NCBI GenBank assembly: GCA_037074615.1
Contig: CM073519.1
Coordinates: 25,503,001 to 25,567,000 of the forward strand
DNA length: 64,000 nt
From: Leucaena leucocephala
Taxonomy: Eukaryota > Streptophyta > Magnoliopsida > Fabales > Fabaceae
Direction of reading: 5' to 3'
Under the pieces are notes generated by a model. The model saw nothing but the letters and a program-made list of their open reading frames with translations. It was not told the DNA's origin and ran no database searches. Below are positions 1 through 9,735 of this stretch, in pieces; the first letter of the stretch is position 1, and every line of letters begins with the position of its first letter. A program made the position numbers and the translations under genes.

Positions 1-1124
1 ATGATTCTAAGCTCATAAATGGATTCAAAAGATGAAATTGTGTAGGCTAAAGTCAATACATCAATTGATTCAAAACCAAGTCTATTGGTTAAGATTAAGG
101 AAAGTTAATGAGATTAATGTTCAAGAAGAACTTATGCTAGTTAAAGTGAGTTTAATGCTCAAGGAAGTTAGATTGTGATGAATGAATGATTATGTGATGT
201 TGGGAATTGATTGGTATGCTCCAATAGAGGCAGCCACATGTTCAAGAAAAGTGAGAAGAAGGAAGCAAGATAAGGAGAAAGAAAGTCAAGTGCTTAAGGT
301 AGTAAACTTATCATAAACTTGTATGCATTGAATGTTATGCTTGATTGTGCTATGGCTTGATTCAATTGTGTTGCCTATGTGCTCATGTATGAAGCTCTGT
401 TTATATGTTTACTTTGGCCAATTGTATTTCATATGTAACATGGAAGCATGCACATGACACAATAATAACACTTTCACAAGCAAGCACAAGTAGTTACGTT
501 AATGCAGGCATTGTTTATTACCGTTTGCTACTGAGATTTCCCCCGAAATCTCATCCCTTTCCATGTAATCCCATTCCCACAGGTTTATGAATGATGAAAG
601 AGGATGATGAAGCATGAAGAAAAGCTAGGGAATGGATAGTATATATGTTATGTGAATGTGTAATGTTGCTGTATGATCAATGTAAGCAGTGATGGTCATG
701 ATGTAATGAAAAATAGTAAATGATGGAATAAATGTATGAAATTTTACAGACACTTAGATGACATGCCAAGCTTCATTTTGGCACCAATAATGCTTTATTT
801 GGATGTCTGCACAAAGAGAACTAATTTTCCAAAGTAAGGGACTAGAATCTGTTTCCAGGATTTTTGACCAAATGAACAGTAAATTTGGCGAATAAACTGT
901 ATTAATTGGCTAATCATTTGGTCTAGAAATTATTTTCCCTTAAAATTCAAGATGTTATCTTTACTTAGCTTTTTGAGCCACTTCATTTTGATTTTTTGAC
1001 CATATGAACAATAACTCGTGAAGGAGAAAAATTCTAGATTTAGCTAATGGACTTCCAAGGTCTTGTAAGTGGTTCTATTTGCCACTGAATGGTCCCTGAG
1101 ACGTATAAAAGTAAGGATGTTATA
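1..1124 (+). mobile_element. 3' portion of a type-B long terminal repeat
   Basis: This segment matches the 3' third of the solo LTR at 17213-20557 in order and orientation. It ends with the family terminus GGATGTTATA at 1115-1124, where most copies read GGATGTTACA. The 5' part lies outside the window. It carries the conserved LTR hairpin at 532-553 and repeated TGAACAGTAA-like motifs near 864 and 1003. It abuts a fragment of Athila-like gag at 1125, so it probably inserted into that older element. No coding sequence is evident. Confidence 0.8.
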
Positions 1125-1318
1125 GATACAGTACAGGAGGATATGAAAGATGCTGAAGTTGAAAATTCATCAATCTCACGGATGAAGATTGGAAAATTAG
1201 AAAGTATTAAAGAACAATAGCTTATGCTTAGGAAGACACCCCAAAAGCAAGAAGAAGAGGAGATAATACCAAGTCCAGCATATAAGGGAAAGCAAATTGA
1301 GGAGAAGGCGGAGTAGAG
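1125..1318 (+). pseudogene. Athila-like Ty3/gypsy gag fragment, first part
   Basis: One frame beginning at 1125 reads as a charged, glutamate- and lysine-rich protein with only a TAG near 1187 and a terminal TAG at 1314. It contains a PSPAYKGKQIEEKAE stretch. The frame continues across the element inserted at 1319 into 11392, where clearer Athila gag sequence follows. The five bases 1314-1318 (TAGAG) recur at 11392-11396, which proves that the two halves were once contiguous. Gag packages element RNA into virus-like particles. This copy is broken by stops and a 10 kb insertion. The Athila assignment comes mainly from the downstream half. Confidence 0.6.
1314..1318. repeat. Target-site duplication TAGAG, left copy
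   Basis: TAGAG directly precedes the LTR start TGTCATATCC at 1319. It is repeated exactly at 11392-11396, directly after the last LTR base. Five bases is the usual duplication length for Ty3/gypsy integration, so this bounds the composite element. Confidence 0.85.
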
Positions 1319-2310
1319 TGTCATATCCCAATTTTTAGGCCTTGAAGCCCAGTATATAGCCTGAAAAAGGGATGCTACTAGACCCTATTGAGCAGAGGTC
1401 TCAGTAAATAGAGAAAATTATTATGATCAGTTTGATGCAACACAGAGTTCTGATATGAGGTCTCGATAGATTTATATTAATTTTTAAAGAAAAAGAAAAT
1501 TAGTACGGTATGCTATAGACTTCAGAATCAGATGAAATATAGTAGTAAACTCCTATAATTAATATAAGAATTTCTAAGACTAACAGAGCTCAAAAAGGAG
1601 TTCTGTAGAATTTACTACAGAATTTACAGTGGATTAAAAGACCCGATAAATAGGTTTCAGGGGAATTTCTCGGGAATTGAGCCCATGAAGATAGTGGATC
1701 ATACAGAGGGTCCAGAATGGCACCTTATAGGCCCAATGATATTTTCAAATAAATATGTGGGCCAGGGCTAATAAAGACAGAGAAAAATGAAGAATTAGGA
1801 AAATGCCACTGAAGGCATGCCACTGCGTTATGTCATTGAGTCAGAGTCAGACGAAGGGCATTGTGATCATTTGACTAAGGTTAGATAGTTAAGAAAGGGT
1901 ATTTGGATAGCTGACCAGGGTCAAGAGATACTCTGGTAAGGTATAGAAATATAACAGTGCTCCTATAAGTACTAAAAAGGAACTAAGGGCATTTTAGTAA
2001 TTTACTAAGGGTTTTCCTTGGGAACTGAGCCACCAGAGTGCTTGGGCTTGGCTAGAAACCCAAGATGATATTTAAAGGCCCAAAAACGTAGCCCAAGATT
2101 AAAGTGGGCCCAAGAGACATTAAAATAATGTTTTAGTGCTTTTTCAATAAAGTAAAGTGACCCGGTCCAAGATAGAACTGGGTAAAGTGATCTGGAATCA
2201 TGAGAGGACATAAATAGGGCCCACAATGTGGCACATGCCATGATTACAGGAACAAAGGAAAAGCAAAGGACACATGGCATGATTAGAGAAAAAGGAGAAA
2301 AAGTAAGAGG

Positions 2311-2591
2311 ACACGTGGCACGATCTCGGCCGTCCATTCAAGGAAAAGACTCTGGAACTCACTGGAAAGGCTGAGTCAGCTTGTGAGGTGTCCCAAGGGC
2401 CCCACATTTCGCCACATATACCCTTGAGGTGTCCCTTGAGGTGTCCTAGATGATGTCATGAGTGGTGAGTCATCAGGGAGGGTGATGTCATCGTGATGAT
2501 GCAGGAAAGCTTCTTGAGGAAGCAAGCAATCTGAGCCATTCATCGCGAATCAATCTGGACCATTCATTCCACCTCCTCTCACCTATAAATA
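2311..2591 (+). promoter_or_regulatory. Putative LTR A1 promoter with G-box, AP-1/GCN4-like sites and TATA box
   Basis: ACACGTGGC at 2311-2319 is a textbook plant G-box/ABRE core. TGAGTCA occurs at 2372-2378 and 2466-2472, and TGATGTCATC lies between 2480 and 2495. All are bZIP-type motifs. TATAAATA follows at 2584-2591. The same order recurs in A2 and A3, which supports a shared promoter. Function is inferred from motifs only. Confidence 0.5.
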
Positions 2592-2628
2592 GGCCACTCC
2601 CCTCCCATTCCAAGGCACACCACGGCCT

Positions 2629-2696
2629 AGAAAGGAAAGGAAGAGAAAGAAGAGAGAAAGAGAGAAGGAAAGGAAGGAAGGAAAGGAAGGAAGGAG
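2629..2696 (+). repeat. Uninterrupted purine (GA-rich) tract in LTR A1
   Basis: Sixty-eight consecutive purines, made of irregular GGAA, GAAA and GAGA units, lie about 40 bases after the TATA box, probably within the transcribed leader. Equivalent tracts sit at about 8450-8505 and 10096-10161. On the minus-strand LTRs the tract appears as pyrimidines at about 45960-46025, 55230-55300 and 61045-61110. Confidence 0.85.
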
Positions 2697-3265
2697 TTCT
2701 GGTGGAGCCAGGAGCAGTCTGAGGAGCTGAGAGACTGGGCAAAGCTTAGGAATGGGGTAAGAAAGTTATCTAGTCCCTGCTCTAATAAAGTAGAGTATTG
2801 CTCTTAGTGGTTATAATAGAGAAATATCTCTATTAATAAAGGTAGCTAAAGGTAGAAAGAAAGACAGGGGAATGTCAGATTAAGGATATCACCACTAGTT
2901 AATCATGAGTTAAGTAGAGCTATGCTGATAGAATAATAATGAACATATTATTATGCTATGTATAGGCTCTAACCTATGGAAAGAATGAACCTTAGAGAAA
3001 AGGCTAAGAGCTAGAAGGAAAGCTACATGTCAGGTAGTAAACTAATCCTAAACTTGTATGCATTGAATGTTATGCTTGATATGCTATGGCTTTGTTGAAT
3101 TGTGTTGAACATGTGCTTATGTATGAAGCTCTGTTCCTATAATTACTTTGGCCAATTGTATTTCATATGTAACATGGAAGCATGCACATTATGCAATGCT
3201 AACACTTTCACAAGCAAGCACAAGTATTCACATTAATGCATGCATTATTTAGTGCTATTTGCTAC

Positions 3266-3287
3266 TGAGATTTCCCCAGAAATCTCA
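3266..3287 (+). other. Conserved LTR hairpin (TGAGATTTC / GAAATCTCA)
   Basis: A perfect 9 bp stem with a 4-base loop. The same structure occurs in other A-type LTRs at 9074-9095, 10731-10752, 45387-45408 (opposite strand), 60454-60475 (opposite strand) and 61770-61791. Variants occur in B and C types. It lies about 680 bases after the TATA box, so it should be in the LTR transcript. Confidence 0.7.
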
Positions 3288-3929
3288 CCCCTTGCATATC
3301 AATCCAATTATAACAGGTCTTCTCAAGATGGAGGAGATAAAGATGCATGAAGAGATGTTAATTGCTTAGCATGATTGATATGTGATTCATGTATGTATAA
3401 TTGCTGGAAATTGTCACTATGAACAGTAACTCCTGGGGAGGCAGTGACATTTGAGCAGTAATTATAAATAGTAAATGATTGAATAAATGTATGATATTTT
3501 ACCAGTAAATATTAAACATGCTAAGCTTAGATTTGATATATAGAACGTCTCATTTGGATGTCTACACATAAAGATATGATTTATCAAAGATGAGACCAAA
3601 ATGGTGGAATCAGGGACAGGACGCTGGATGAACAGTGATTTCAGAACATTGACCAACGTTGACCTGGTCAAGGCGTGGTCAATGAGTCATTTTTTCCTGA
3701 AATAACATTAAGTTATATTCGAGTAGCAATTTGAACCACTCCATTTCCATTTTTGTATAATTAGTTATGATTTTTCGAAGTCAGGTCACTCATCTGGAAT
3801 TTACACTGTGAACAGTACTCACTGGGAGTAAAATTCTAGATTGTATGATTTGACTTCAATGGCCCTAGAAGTGGTTCCAAATGCTACTGAATGGTCCCTA
3901 AGATATAAGAAAAGAAGGATGTTATAATT

Positions 3930-3941
3930 TGGTATCAGAGC
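3930..3941 (+). other. Primer-binding site, initiator tRNA-Met type
   Basis: TGGTATCAGAGC starts four bases after the end of LTR A1. This is the standard plant primer-binding sequence complementary to the 3' end of initiator tRNA-Met. A second copy at 4135-4146 shares the same 17-base context. Confidence 0.85.
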
Positions 3942-3942
3942 A

Positions 3943-4130
3943 AGTTATGACATGGCTAAGATTCTTCACCATGATCGGGGGTTCTCACTGCGTGAGAGTG
4001 GGACGAAGCATTGGCTCTTACCCTGACATGGCCAACCGGTTTTGCCACCGGGAGGTTGTATTGCAGTCGAGAGGCTGGTGCGTAAAACTTGCGTCTGAGG
4101 TACCTTTTGTAGTCCTAAGAAGGACTCTAC
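3943..4130 (+). other. GC-richer segment between duplicated primer-binding sites
   Basis: This stretch of about 190 bases is less AT-rich than its surroundings. It is bracketed by two copies of a 17-base sequence containing the primer-binding site (3926-3942 and 4131-4147). The leader after the second copy matches the leaders at 63231 and 57285 (reverse strand), so the second site is the ancestral one and this segment is extra. It ends GACTCTACA, like an LTR terminus, so it may be the 3' end of another LTR joined at the primer site. I do not recognise a coding function. Confidence 0.55.
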
Positions 4131-4134
4131 AATT

Positions 4135-4146
4135 TGGTATCAGAGC
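4135..4146 (+). other. Second primer-binding site
   Basis: A further TGGTATCAGAGC, followed by a leader with TTCTGGCTTAGTGATGCTCT that resembles the leader after the C-type LTR at 63246. It is probably the original site of the internal region. Confidence 0.75.
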
Positions 4147-6131
4147 ATAAGATTCTGGCACAGAACAGAAGGTTCTGGCTTAGTGATGCTCTGGAGTAGA
4201 TAAACTAACCCCTCAAAACAAGTTAGAGATGTGAACTACAGAGGTTTCCTCCCTAATATGAGATATGGGGATGATGTGCACTACTTAGAGAATGATTTAA
4301 ACAAAGATAGTGACACCCAGACAGATAGAATAGTACCCCATAACTTACAGTGGTATGAGGTGATCTTCAAGGAAGTGGCTAGTCTTAGTCAGCCGTTACC
4401 GCTGAGGTCTTGTGTTTCTTAGCACGATGTGGCTGGACTAAGCAGGATAACATTTGGGGAGCAGTTTCCTCTATGAATAGAAATAGAAGCTGACCAGTCC
4501 CAAGTCAAGGAAAACTATCAGACATTACAGTAACAATGATAATGAAGGTACCAACCTGGTTGAAGTTAATCACCTAGAGGATTGGTATAAAGTATAATCA
4601 AGCCAGATAATATAAAGTAAGATATGAAAGGTTAGATGATGTTCAAAAGTAGATCCTCTGTGTGAGTAGATCTACATTATGAAAGAATTCGTTCAGCTAG
4701 TGTTTCCTGCACAAAAGAATTAAAAGTTAGAATGAGGCTTGCCAAGGAATAATCCTAGCACATAGCCTAAAGTTAGAAACAAGACGGGCCGCTGATGTTC
4801 CCAAGATAGAGGAACCACAGTCTAGTTTAGAGTAGACTAAGACTGATAGAGAGAAAGGTAGCCATAGTTTTAAAGATAAAGTGACTCTCCTATTCCCTAT
4901 GTAAGAAAGGGTAATGAAGGGTTGAGTCTATACCCTAGTAAGAGGATAATGTCATAGCCTAAGTCAGATAAATAGTTATTACTGATTCCTAAATGAATGT
5001 TTGGGATCTGGACAATATGATTAGATAATGATAGGCAATGAGATTAAGATGATGATTAATAGTGAATCTACAGATAGATGATTACGATACTCAGGATATA
5101 TCCCTTCAGTAAGGGTAAGGAATATGAGTGATATGAAATGAAATAAGAAGCATTTATGAAAGATGGTGCAGCTCTAAAGAAAGAGCACTAAAGACATAAG
5201 TTAGTATTGTTGCAATAGAGCTAGATTGCTCTTGCAATAGAAAAAGGATTGCTTTTGAAATAAAGTCAAGAGATGGGACAGTATAACTCAGATAGAGTAA
5301 GGTCCCTCTGATGAGACGAATAGATGACGATAGATATGTGCATGGTAGAGCTTGTGTAGCTCTCTACAGTAAAGAGTATAGTAAAGTTATGAAAGATGAG
5401 AATGGTATGAGAAGTTCCTGAGTGATCGAGGAAATGAGTAAAGTCCTGATACATAATATTGGCTTATGTGATCATTTTAGGGGAATTATCTGTTGAGTTA
5501 ACAACTATGTAGAAGTGATTGATCTTGTAACTTTGTCCGTTAGTCTAGATCTTCCAGAGATGAGAATACAGTACAACGAAGTCACAGTATATTCCGGAGG
5601 ATTGCAGTTAGATCCTAGTATGGCTCCTAGAGAATATAATTCCAGGGTCACAGTTAGATCCTGAAGAGTCTTACGGTTGATCGCAGTAGATCCTGAGGGT
5701 CACAGTAGACCTAGCCTAGAGAGAGAAAGTATTAAGCCATAAGTACAGCATGTCTTTGGAACGACAAATACCAAGGAAAAGTTAAGGTACAGAAGCTTCA
5801 CAAGTTGGTTAGCTCATAACAGAGAGAGTACCCATGATAGCCTTATTACTATCACGGACTGAACTCAAAATCTCCTTACACATACAGGAACTAAGTGATC
5901 AAAGTTAAAGTTATTAATCCTGAGTGCCAAGGAGTTATGAGCAAATCTCATAAGATATGAGAAAGGGTCAAATGAGAATAAAGAGATCCTTATGATGAGA
6001 TTACAGAGAATAAGAATGAAAGACGAATAGATCCTCCAGATGAGGACAAAGAGATTAGAAGGGCAGATAGACCTAAGAGAGATAGTATAAGATGGGTCTA
6101 AGATGGTAAAGAACCAGTGTCAAAGCCAGTG

Positions 6132-6220
6132 AGTACCAGTGCTTTAGATTTTTATCTGCGCATTTCAGTTAAGTGTGCTCAGGCAAGAGTAGCCCAATGA
6201 TGGGTGACCCCCTGGGAAGT
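6132..6220 (+). other. 5S rRNA-derived segment inside retrotransposon, copy 1
   Basis: The 55 bases 6166-6220 run from CAGTTAAGTGTGCTCAGGC to TGGGTGACCCCCTGGGAAGT. By eye they match the plant 5S rRNA 3' half at about 46 of 55 positions. The stretch covers the A box, intermediate element and C box of the 5S internal promoter. The preceding bases (ACCAGTGCTTTAG at about 6135) loosely match the 5S 5' half. It is not a full 5S gene: the terminal stem is missing on both sides. Three further copies occupy the equivalent place in other elements of this window. Confidence 0.8.
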
Positions 6221-6615
6221 GATGAAAGAGGTATGAATGCCACAAGAGGTTGGCATGTATATACACAGAGTTATGTAAGATGATAGAAATAGCTATGAAA
6301 AGTTAGAAAGGGTTATGAATGGTAAGAGACTAGAACCCTTATGTCAAGTCCAAATGAAATAGATTTGAAAGATGAACTATGATATAGCCAGATTTGGCCA
6401 GATATGCCATTTTATGCATGAAAGATATGAAATGAGAAGATATGCCTTGAGAAGCGGCTGTATAGCTAGCTTTGTAAACAGATAGAGAGGCTTCCGTTCG
6501 GGAAAAAATAAGACGTTTGAATGATGAGTTACATGTGAAAGAGCAAATGAGAGCTTTCACTCCTTGTATGAAATGCCAGGCATTATGTTATGTTATATTG
6601 TGTTATGTTATGCTA

Positions 6616-6687
6616 AAGCTCCGAATGTTAGAGCAGTGCAAGCTCTATGTGATAGAACTATGCAAGCTCCAAGTGTTAGAACTGTGC
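6616..6687 (+). repeat. 24-base tandem array, three units, copy 1
   Basis: Units at 6616-6639, 6640-6663 and 6664-6687 follow the pattern AAGCTC, variable, TAGA, variable, TGC. The array sits about 400 bases after the 5S-derived segment. It is preserved in the equivalent place of the other three internal regions. Confidence 0.85.
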
Positions 6688-7118
6688 ATATTAAGAGAAG
6701 GAATGCTTGAGCTTCCTGCAGCATGCTGGCCGGGCATTATGCATGTTAGAGTATGTGCTCCTATATGCTCCTATATGCTATTATGTGCTCCTGCTTAGTA
6801 GTAGAGCAACGAAAGAAAGAATAATGATATAAGTCCTCTCTCTGTATTATGATGAGTTAGTAAACATGATAAAAGCATATGATGATATGAGAATGAAAGA
6901 TGAAGCTTTGTGGATATTTAGAGAATTCCGCTGAATACTCAGATGAGTAATAAGTGACTACACTAAGAATCATGATGAGTAGTCAAAATAAACTCCAGAA
7001 TATAGGAGTATATGAGAAAGTTTAGTATGAAAGAAAGCGACATTCTCCTCAAAGGAACTCTTTATCCAAGGATGAATAGAGATTTAGCCCTGAAATTTTG
7101 AGGACGAAATTTATTTTA

Positions 7119-7131
7119 AGGGGAGGAGAAA
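7119..7131 (+). other. Polypurine tract before LTR A2
   Basis: AAGGGGAGGAGAA lies directly before TGTTATATCC at 7132. It is the expected plus-strand priming site for reverse transcription and fixes the 3' LTR boundary. Confidence 0.85.
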
Positions 7132-9735
7132 TGTTATATCCCAATTTTTAGGCCTTGAAGCCCAGTATATAGCCTGAAAAAGGGATGCTACCAGACCTTA
7201 TTGAGCAGAGGTCTCAGTAAATAGAGAAAATTATGATGATCAGTTTGATGCAACACAGAGTTCTGATATGAGGTCTCGAGAGATTTATATTAATTTTTAA
7301 AGAAAAGGAAAATTAGTACAGTATGCTCTAGACTTCAGAATCAGATGAAATATGGTAGTAAACTCCTATAATTAATATAAGAATTTTTGAAACTAACAGA
7401 GCTAAAAAAGGAGTTCTGTAGAATTTACTACAGAATTTAAAGTGGATTAAAAGACCCGATAAATAAGTTTCAGGGGAATTTCTCGGGAATTGAGCCCATG
7501 AAGATAGTGGATCATACAGAGGGTCCAGAATGGCACCTTATAGGCCCAATGATATTTTCAGATAAATATGTGGGCCAGGGCTAATAAAGACCGAGAAAAA
7601 TAAAGAATTACGAAAATGCCACTAAAGGCATGCCACTGTGTTATGTCATTAAGTCAGAGTCAGACGAAGGGCATTGTGATCATTTGACTAAGGTTAGATA
7701 GTTAAGAAAGGGTATCTGGATAGCTGACCAGGGTCAAGAGATACTCTGGTAAGGTATAGAAATATAACAGTGCTCCTATAAGTACTAAAAAGGAACTAAG
7801 GGCATTTTGGTAATTTACTAAGGGTTTTCCTTGGGAACTGAGCCACCAGAGTGCTTTCGCTTGGTTAGAAACCCAAGATGATATTTAAAGGCCCAAAAAC
7901 GTAGCCTAAGAGTAATGTGGGCCCAAGAGGTATTAAAATATTGTTTTAGTGCTTTTTCAATAAAGTAAACTGACCCGGTCCAAGATAGAACTGGGTAAAG
8001 TGATTTGGAATCATGAAAGGACATAAATGGGGCCCACAATGTACCATATGGCATGATTACAGTAAAAGAAGAAAAGAAAAGGACACATGGCATGATTATA
8101 GAAAAAGGAGAAAAAGCAAGAGGACACGTGGCACGATCTCGGCCGTCCATTTAGGGAAAAGACTCTAGAACTCTCTAGAAAGGCTGAGTCAGCTGGTGAG
8201 GTGTCCCAAGGGCCCCACATTTTGCCACATATACCCTTGAGGTGTCCCTTGAGGTGTCCTAGATGATGTCATGAGTAGTGAGTCATCAAGGAGGGTGATG
8301 TCATCGTGATGATGCAAGCAAAGCTGCTTGAGGAAGCAAACAATCTGAGCCATTCATCGCGAATCAATCTGGACCATTCATTCCACCTCCTCTCACCTAT
8401 AAATAGGCCACTCCACGTCACTTCATTCCCACGGATTTGGCAAGAGCAATAAGAGAAAGAAGAGAGAAAGAGAGAAAGAGAAAGGAAGGAAAGGAAGGAA
8501 GGAGTTCTGGTGGAGCCAGGAGCAGTCTAAGGAGCTGAGGGACTGGGCAAAGCTTAGGAATATGGTAAGAAAGTTATCTAGTCCCTACTCTAATAAAGTA
8601 GAGGATTTCTCTTAATGGTTAGAATAGAGAAATATCTCTATTAATAAAGTTAGCTATAGATAGAAAGAAAGTTAGAGGAATGTCGGAGTAAGTATATTTC
8701 CCCTAGCTATCCATGAGTTAAATAGAGCTATACTGATAGAGTAATAATGAAAATATTATTATGCTATGTATAGGCTCTAAGCTATGGAAAGAATGAACCT
8801 TATAGCAAAGGCTAAGAGCTAGAAGGAAAGCTACATGTCAGGTAGTAAACTAATCCTACACTTGTATGCATTGAATGTTATGCTTGATGTGCTATGGCTT
8901 TGTTGAATTGTGTTGAACATGTTCTTATGTATGAAGCTCAGTTCCTATGATTAATTTGGCCAATTGTATTTCATATGTAATATGGAAGCATGCACATTAG
9001 ACAATATTAACACTTTCACAAGCAAGCACAAGTATTCACATTAATGCATGCATTGTTTAGTGCTGTTTGCTACTGAGATTTCCCCAGAAATCTCACCCCT
9101 TCCATATCAATCCAATTACAACAGGTCTTCTCAAGATGGAGGAGATAAAGATGCATGAAGAGATGTTAATTGCTTAGCATGATTGATATGTGATTCATGT
9201 ATGTATAATTGCTGGAAATTGTCATTGTGAACAGTAACTTGTGATGGAGGCAGTGACATTTGAGCTGTAATTAAAAATAGTAAATGATTGAATAAATGTA
9301 TGATATTTTTCCAGTAAATATTAGACATACCAAGCTTCGATTTGATATATAGAACGTCTTATTTGGATGTCTACACATGAAGATATGATTGATCAAAATT
9401 GGGACCAGAATGCTGGAATCAGGGACAGGACGCTGGAGGAACAGTAAGCTTCGGATGTTGACTGATGTTGACCTGGTCAAGGAGTGGTCAATGATTCAGT
9501 TTTCCCTAAAATAGAATTATGTTAGCTTCGTGTAGCAATTTGAACCACTCCATTTTGATTTTTATAGAATTAGTTATGATTTTTCGAAGTCAGGTTACTC
9601 CTCAGGAATTCACACAGTGAATAGTATTCGCTGAGAGTAAAATTCCATATTGAGTAATTTGACTTCAACAGCCTTAGAAGTGGTTCCAGATGCTACTGTT
9701 TGGTCCCTAAGACATATGAAAAGGAGGATGTTATA
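7132..9735 (+). repeat. LTR A2, type A, full length
   Basis: It runs from TGTTATATCC to GGATGTTATA (2604 bases). The polypurine tract precedes it and the hairpin is at 9074-9095. It is more divergent from A1 than A3 is, which is unexpected if A1 and A2 were the two LTRs of one insertion. Confidence 0.88.
8124..8405 (+). promoter_or_regulatory. Putative LTR A2 promoter
   Basis: ACACGTGGC at 8124, the TGAGTCA sites and TATAAATA at 8398-8405 repeat the order seen in A1. Evidence is motif conservation only. Confidence 0.45.

Larger units (their letters stand above)
1319..3926 (+). repeat. 5' LTR (A1), type A, about 2.6 kb
   Basis: It starts TGTCATATCC and ends GGATGTTATA. It is collinear with 7132-9735 and, from 2273 on, with 9736-11391. 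It contains a plausible promoter block (G-box at 2311, TGAGTCA at 2372 and 2466, TATAAATA at 2584), a 68-base uninterrupted purine run at 2629-2696, the conserved hairpin at 3266-3287 and several TGAACAGT motifs. The tRNA-Met primer site follows four bases after its end. Confidence 0.88.
4148..7131 (+). other. Internal region of the A-type element, mostly non-coding
   Basis: No intact gag, protease, reverse transcriptase or integrase is visible in any frame. The part at about 4420-4800 is collinear with the segment downstream of the gag fossil at 56107-56560 (reverse strand), so it is probably decayed 3' gag sequence. The part from about 5100 to 7131 is collinear with 39918-41650 (plus) and with the reverse strands of 26163-28500 and 51592-53760. 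It includes a 5S rRNA-derived segment (6132-6220) and a 24-base tandem array (6616-6687). This fits a large retrotransposon derivative that keeps cis sequences only. Confidence 0.65.

Noticed and set aside
405..590. Short open frame in the B LTR at the window start
   Set aside because: It lies wholly in LTR sequence, spans the conserved hairpin and has no protein-like composition or conserved counterpart.
1040..1324. 94-codon minus-strand frame
   Set aside because: It crosses the junction of LTR, Athila gag and the next LTR and is antisense to the gag frame, so it is a shadow.
2005..2407. Minus-strand frames in LTR A1, repeated at 7818-8220
   Set aside because: Similarity between copies reflects shared LTR DNA. 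They overlap the promoter block on the opposite strand and show no domain.
3930..3941. Part of a tRNA-Met gene
   Set aside because: Only the 12-base complement of the tRNA 3' end is present, next to an LTR terminus, as expected for a primer site. No cloverleaf follows.
3929..4150. 73-codon frame between the two primer-binding sites
   Set aside because: It begins and ends around the duplicated primer sequence. No homologue is recognised, so I treat it as non-coding.
6166..6220. Functional 5S rRNA gene
   Set aside because: Only the central and 3' part matches; the terminal helix strands and the usual tandem array are absent. It is 5S-derived element sequence.
6616..6687. CRISPR-like or host satellite array
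   Set aside because: Units are contiguous without spacers, number only three and are part of a retrotransposon internal region.
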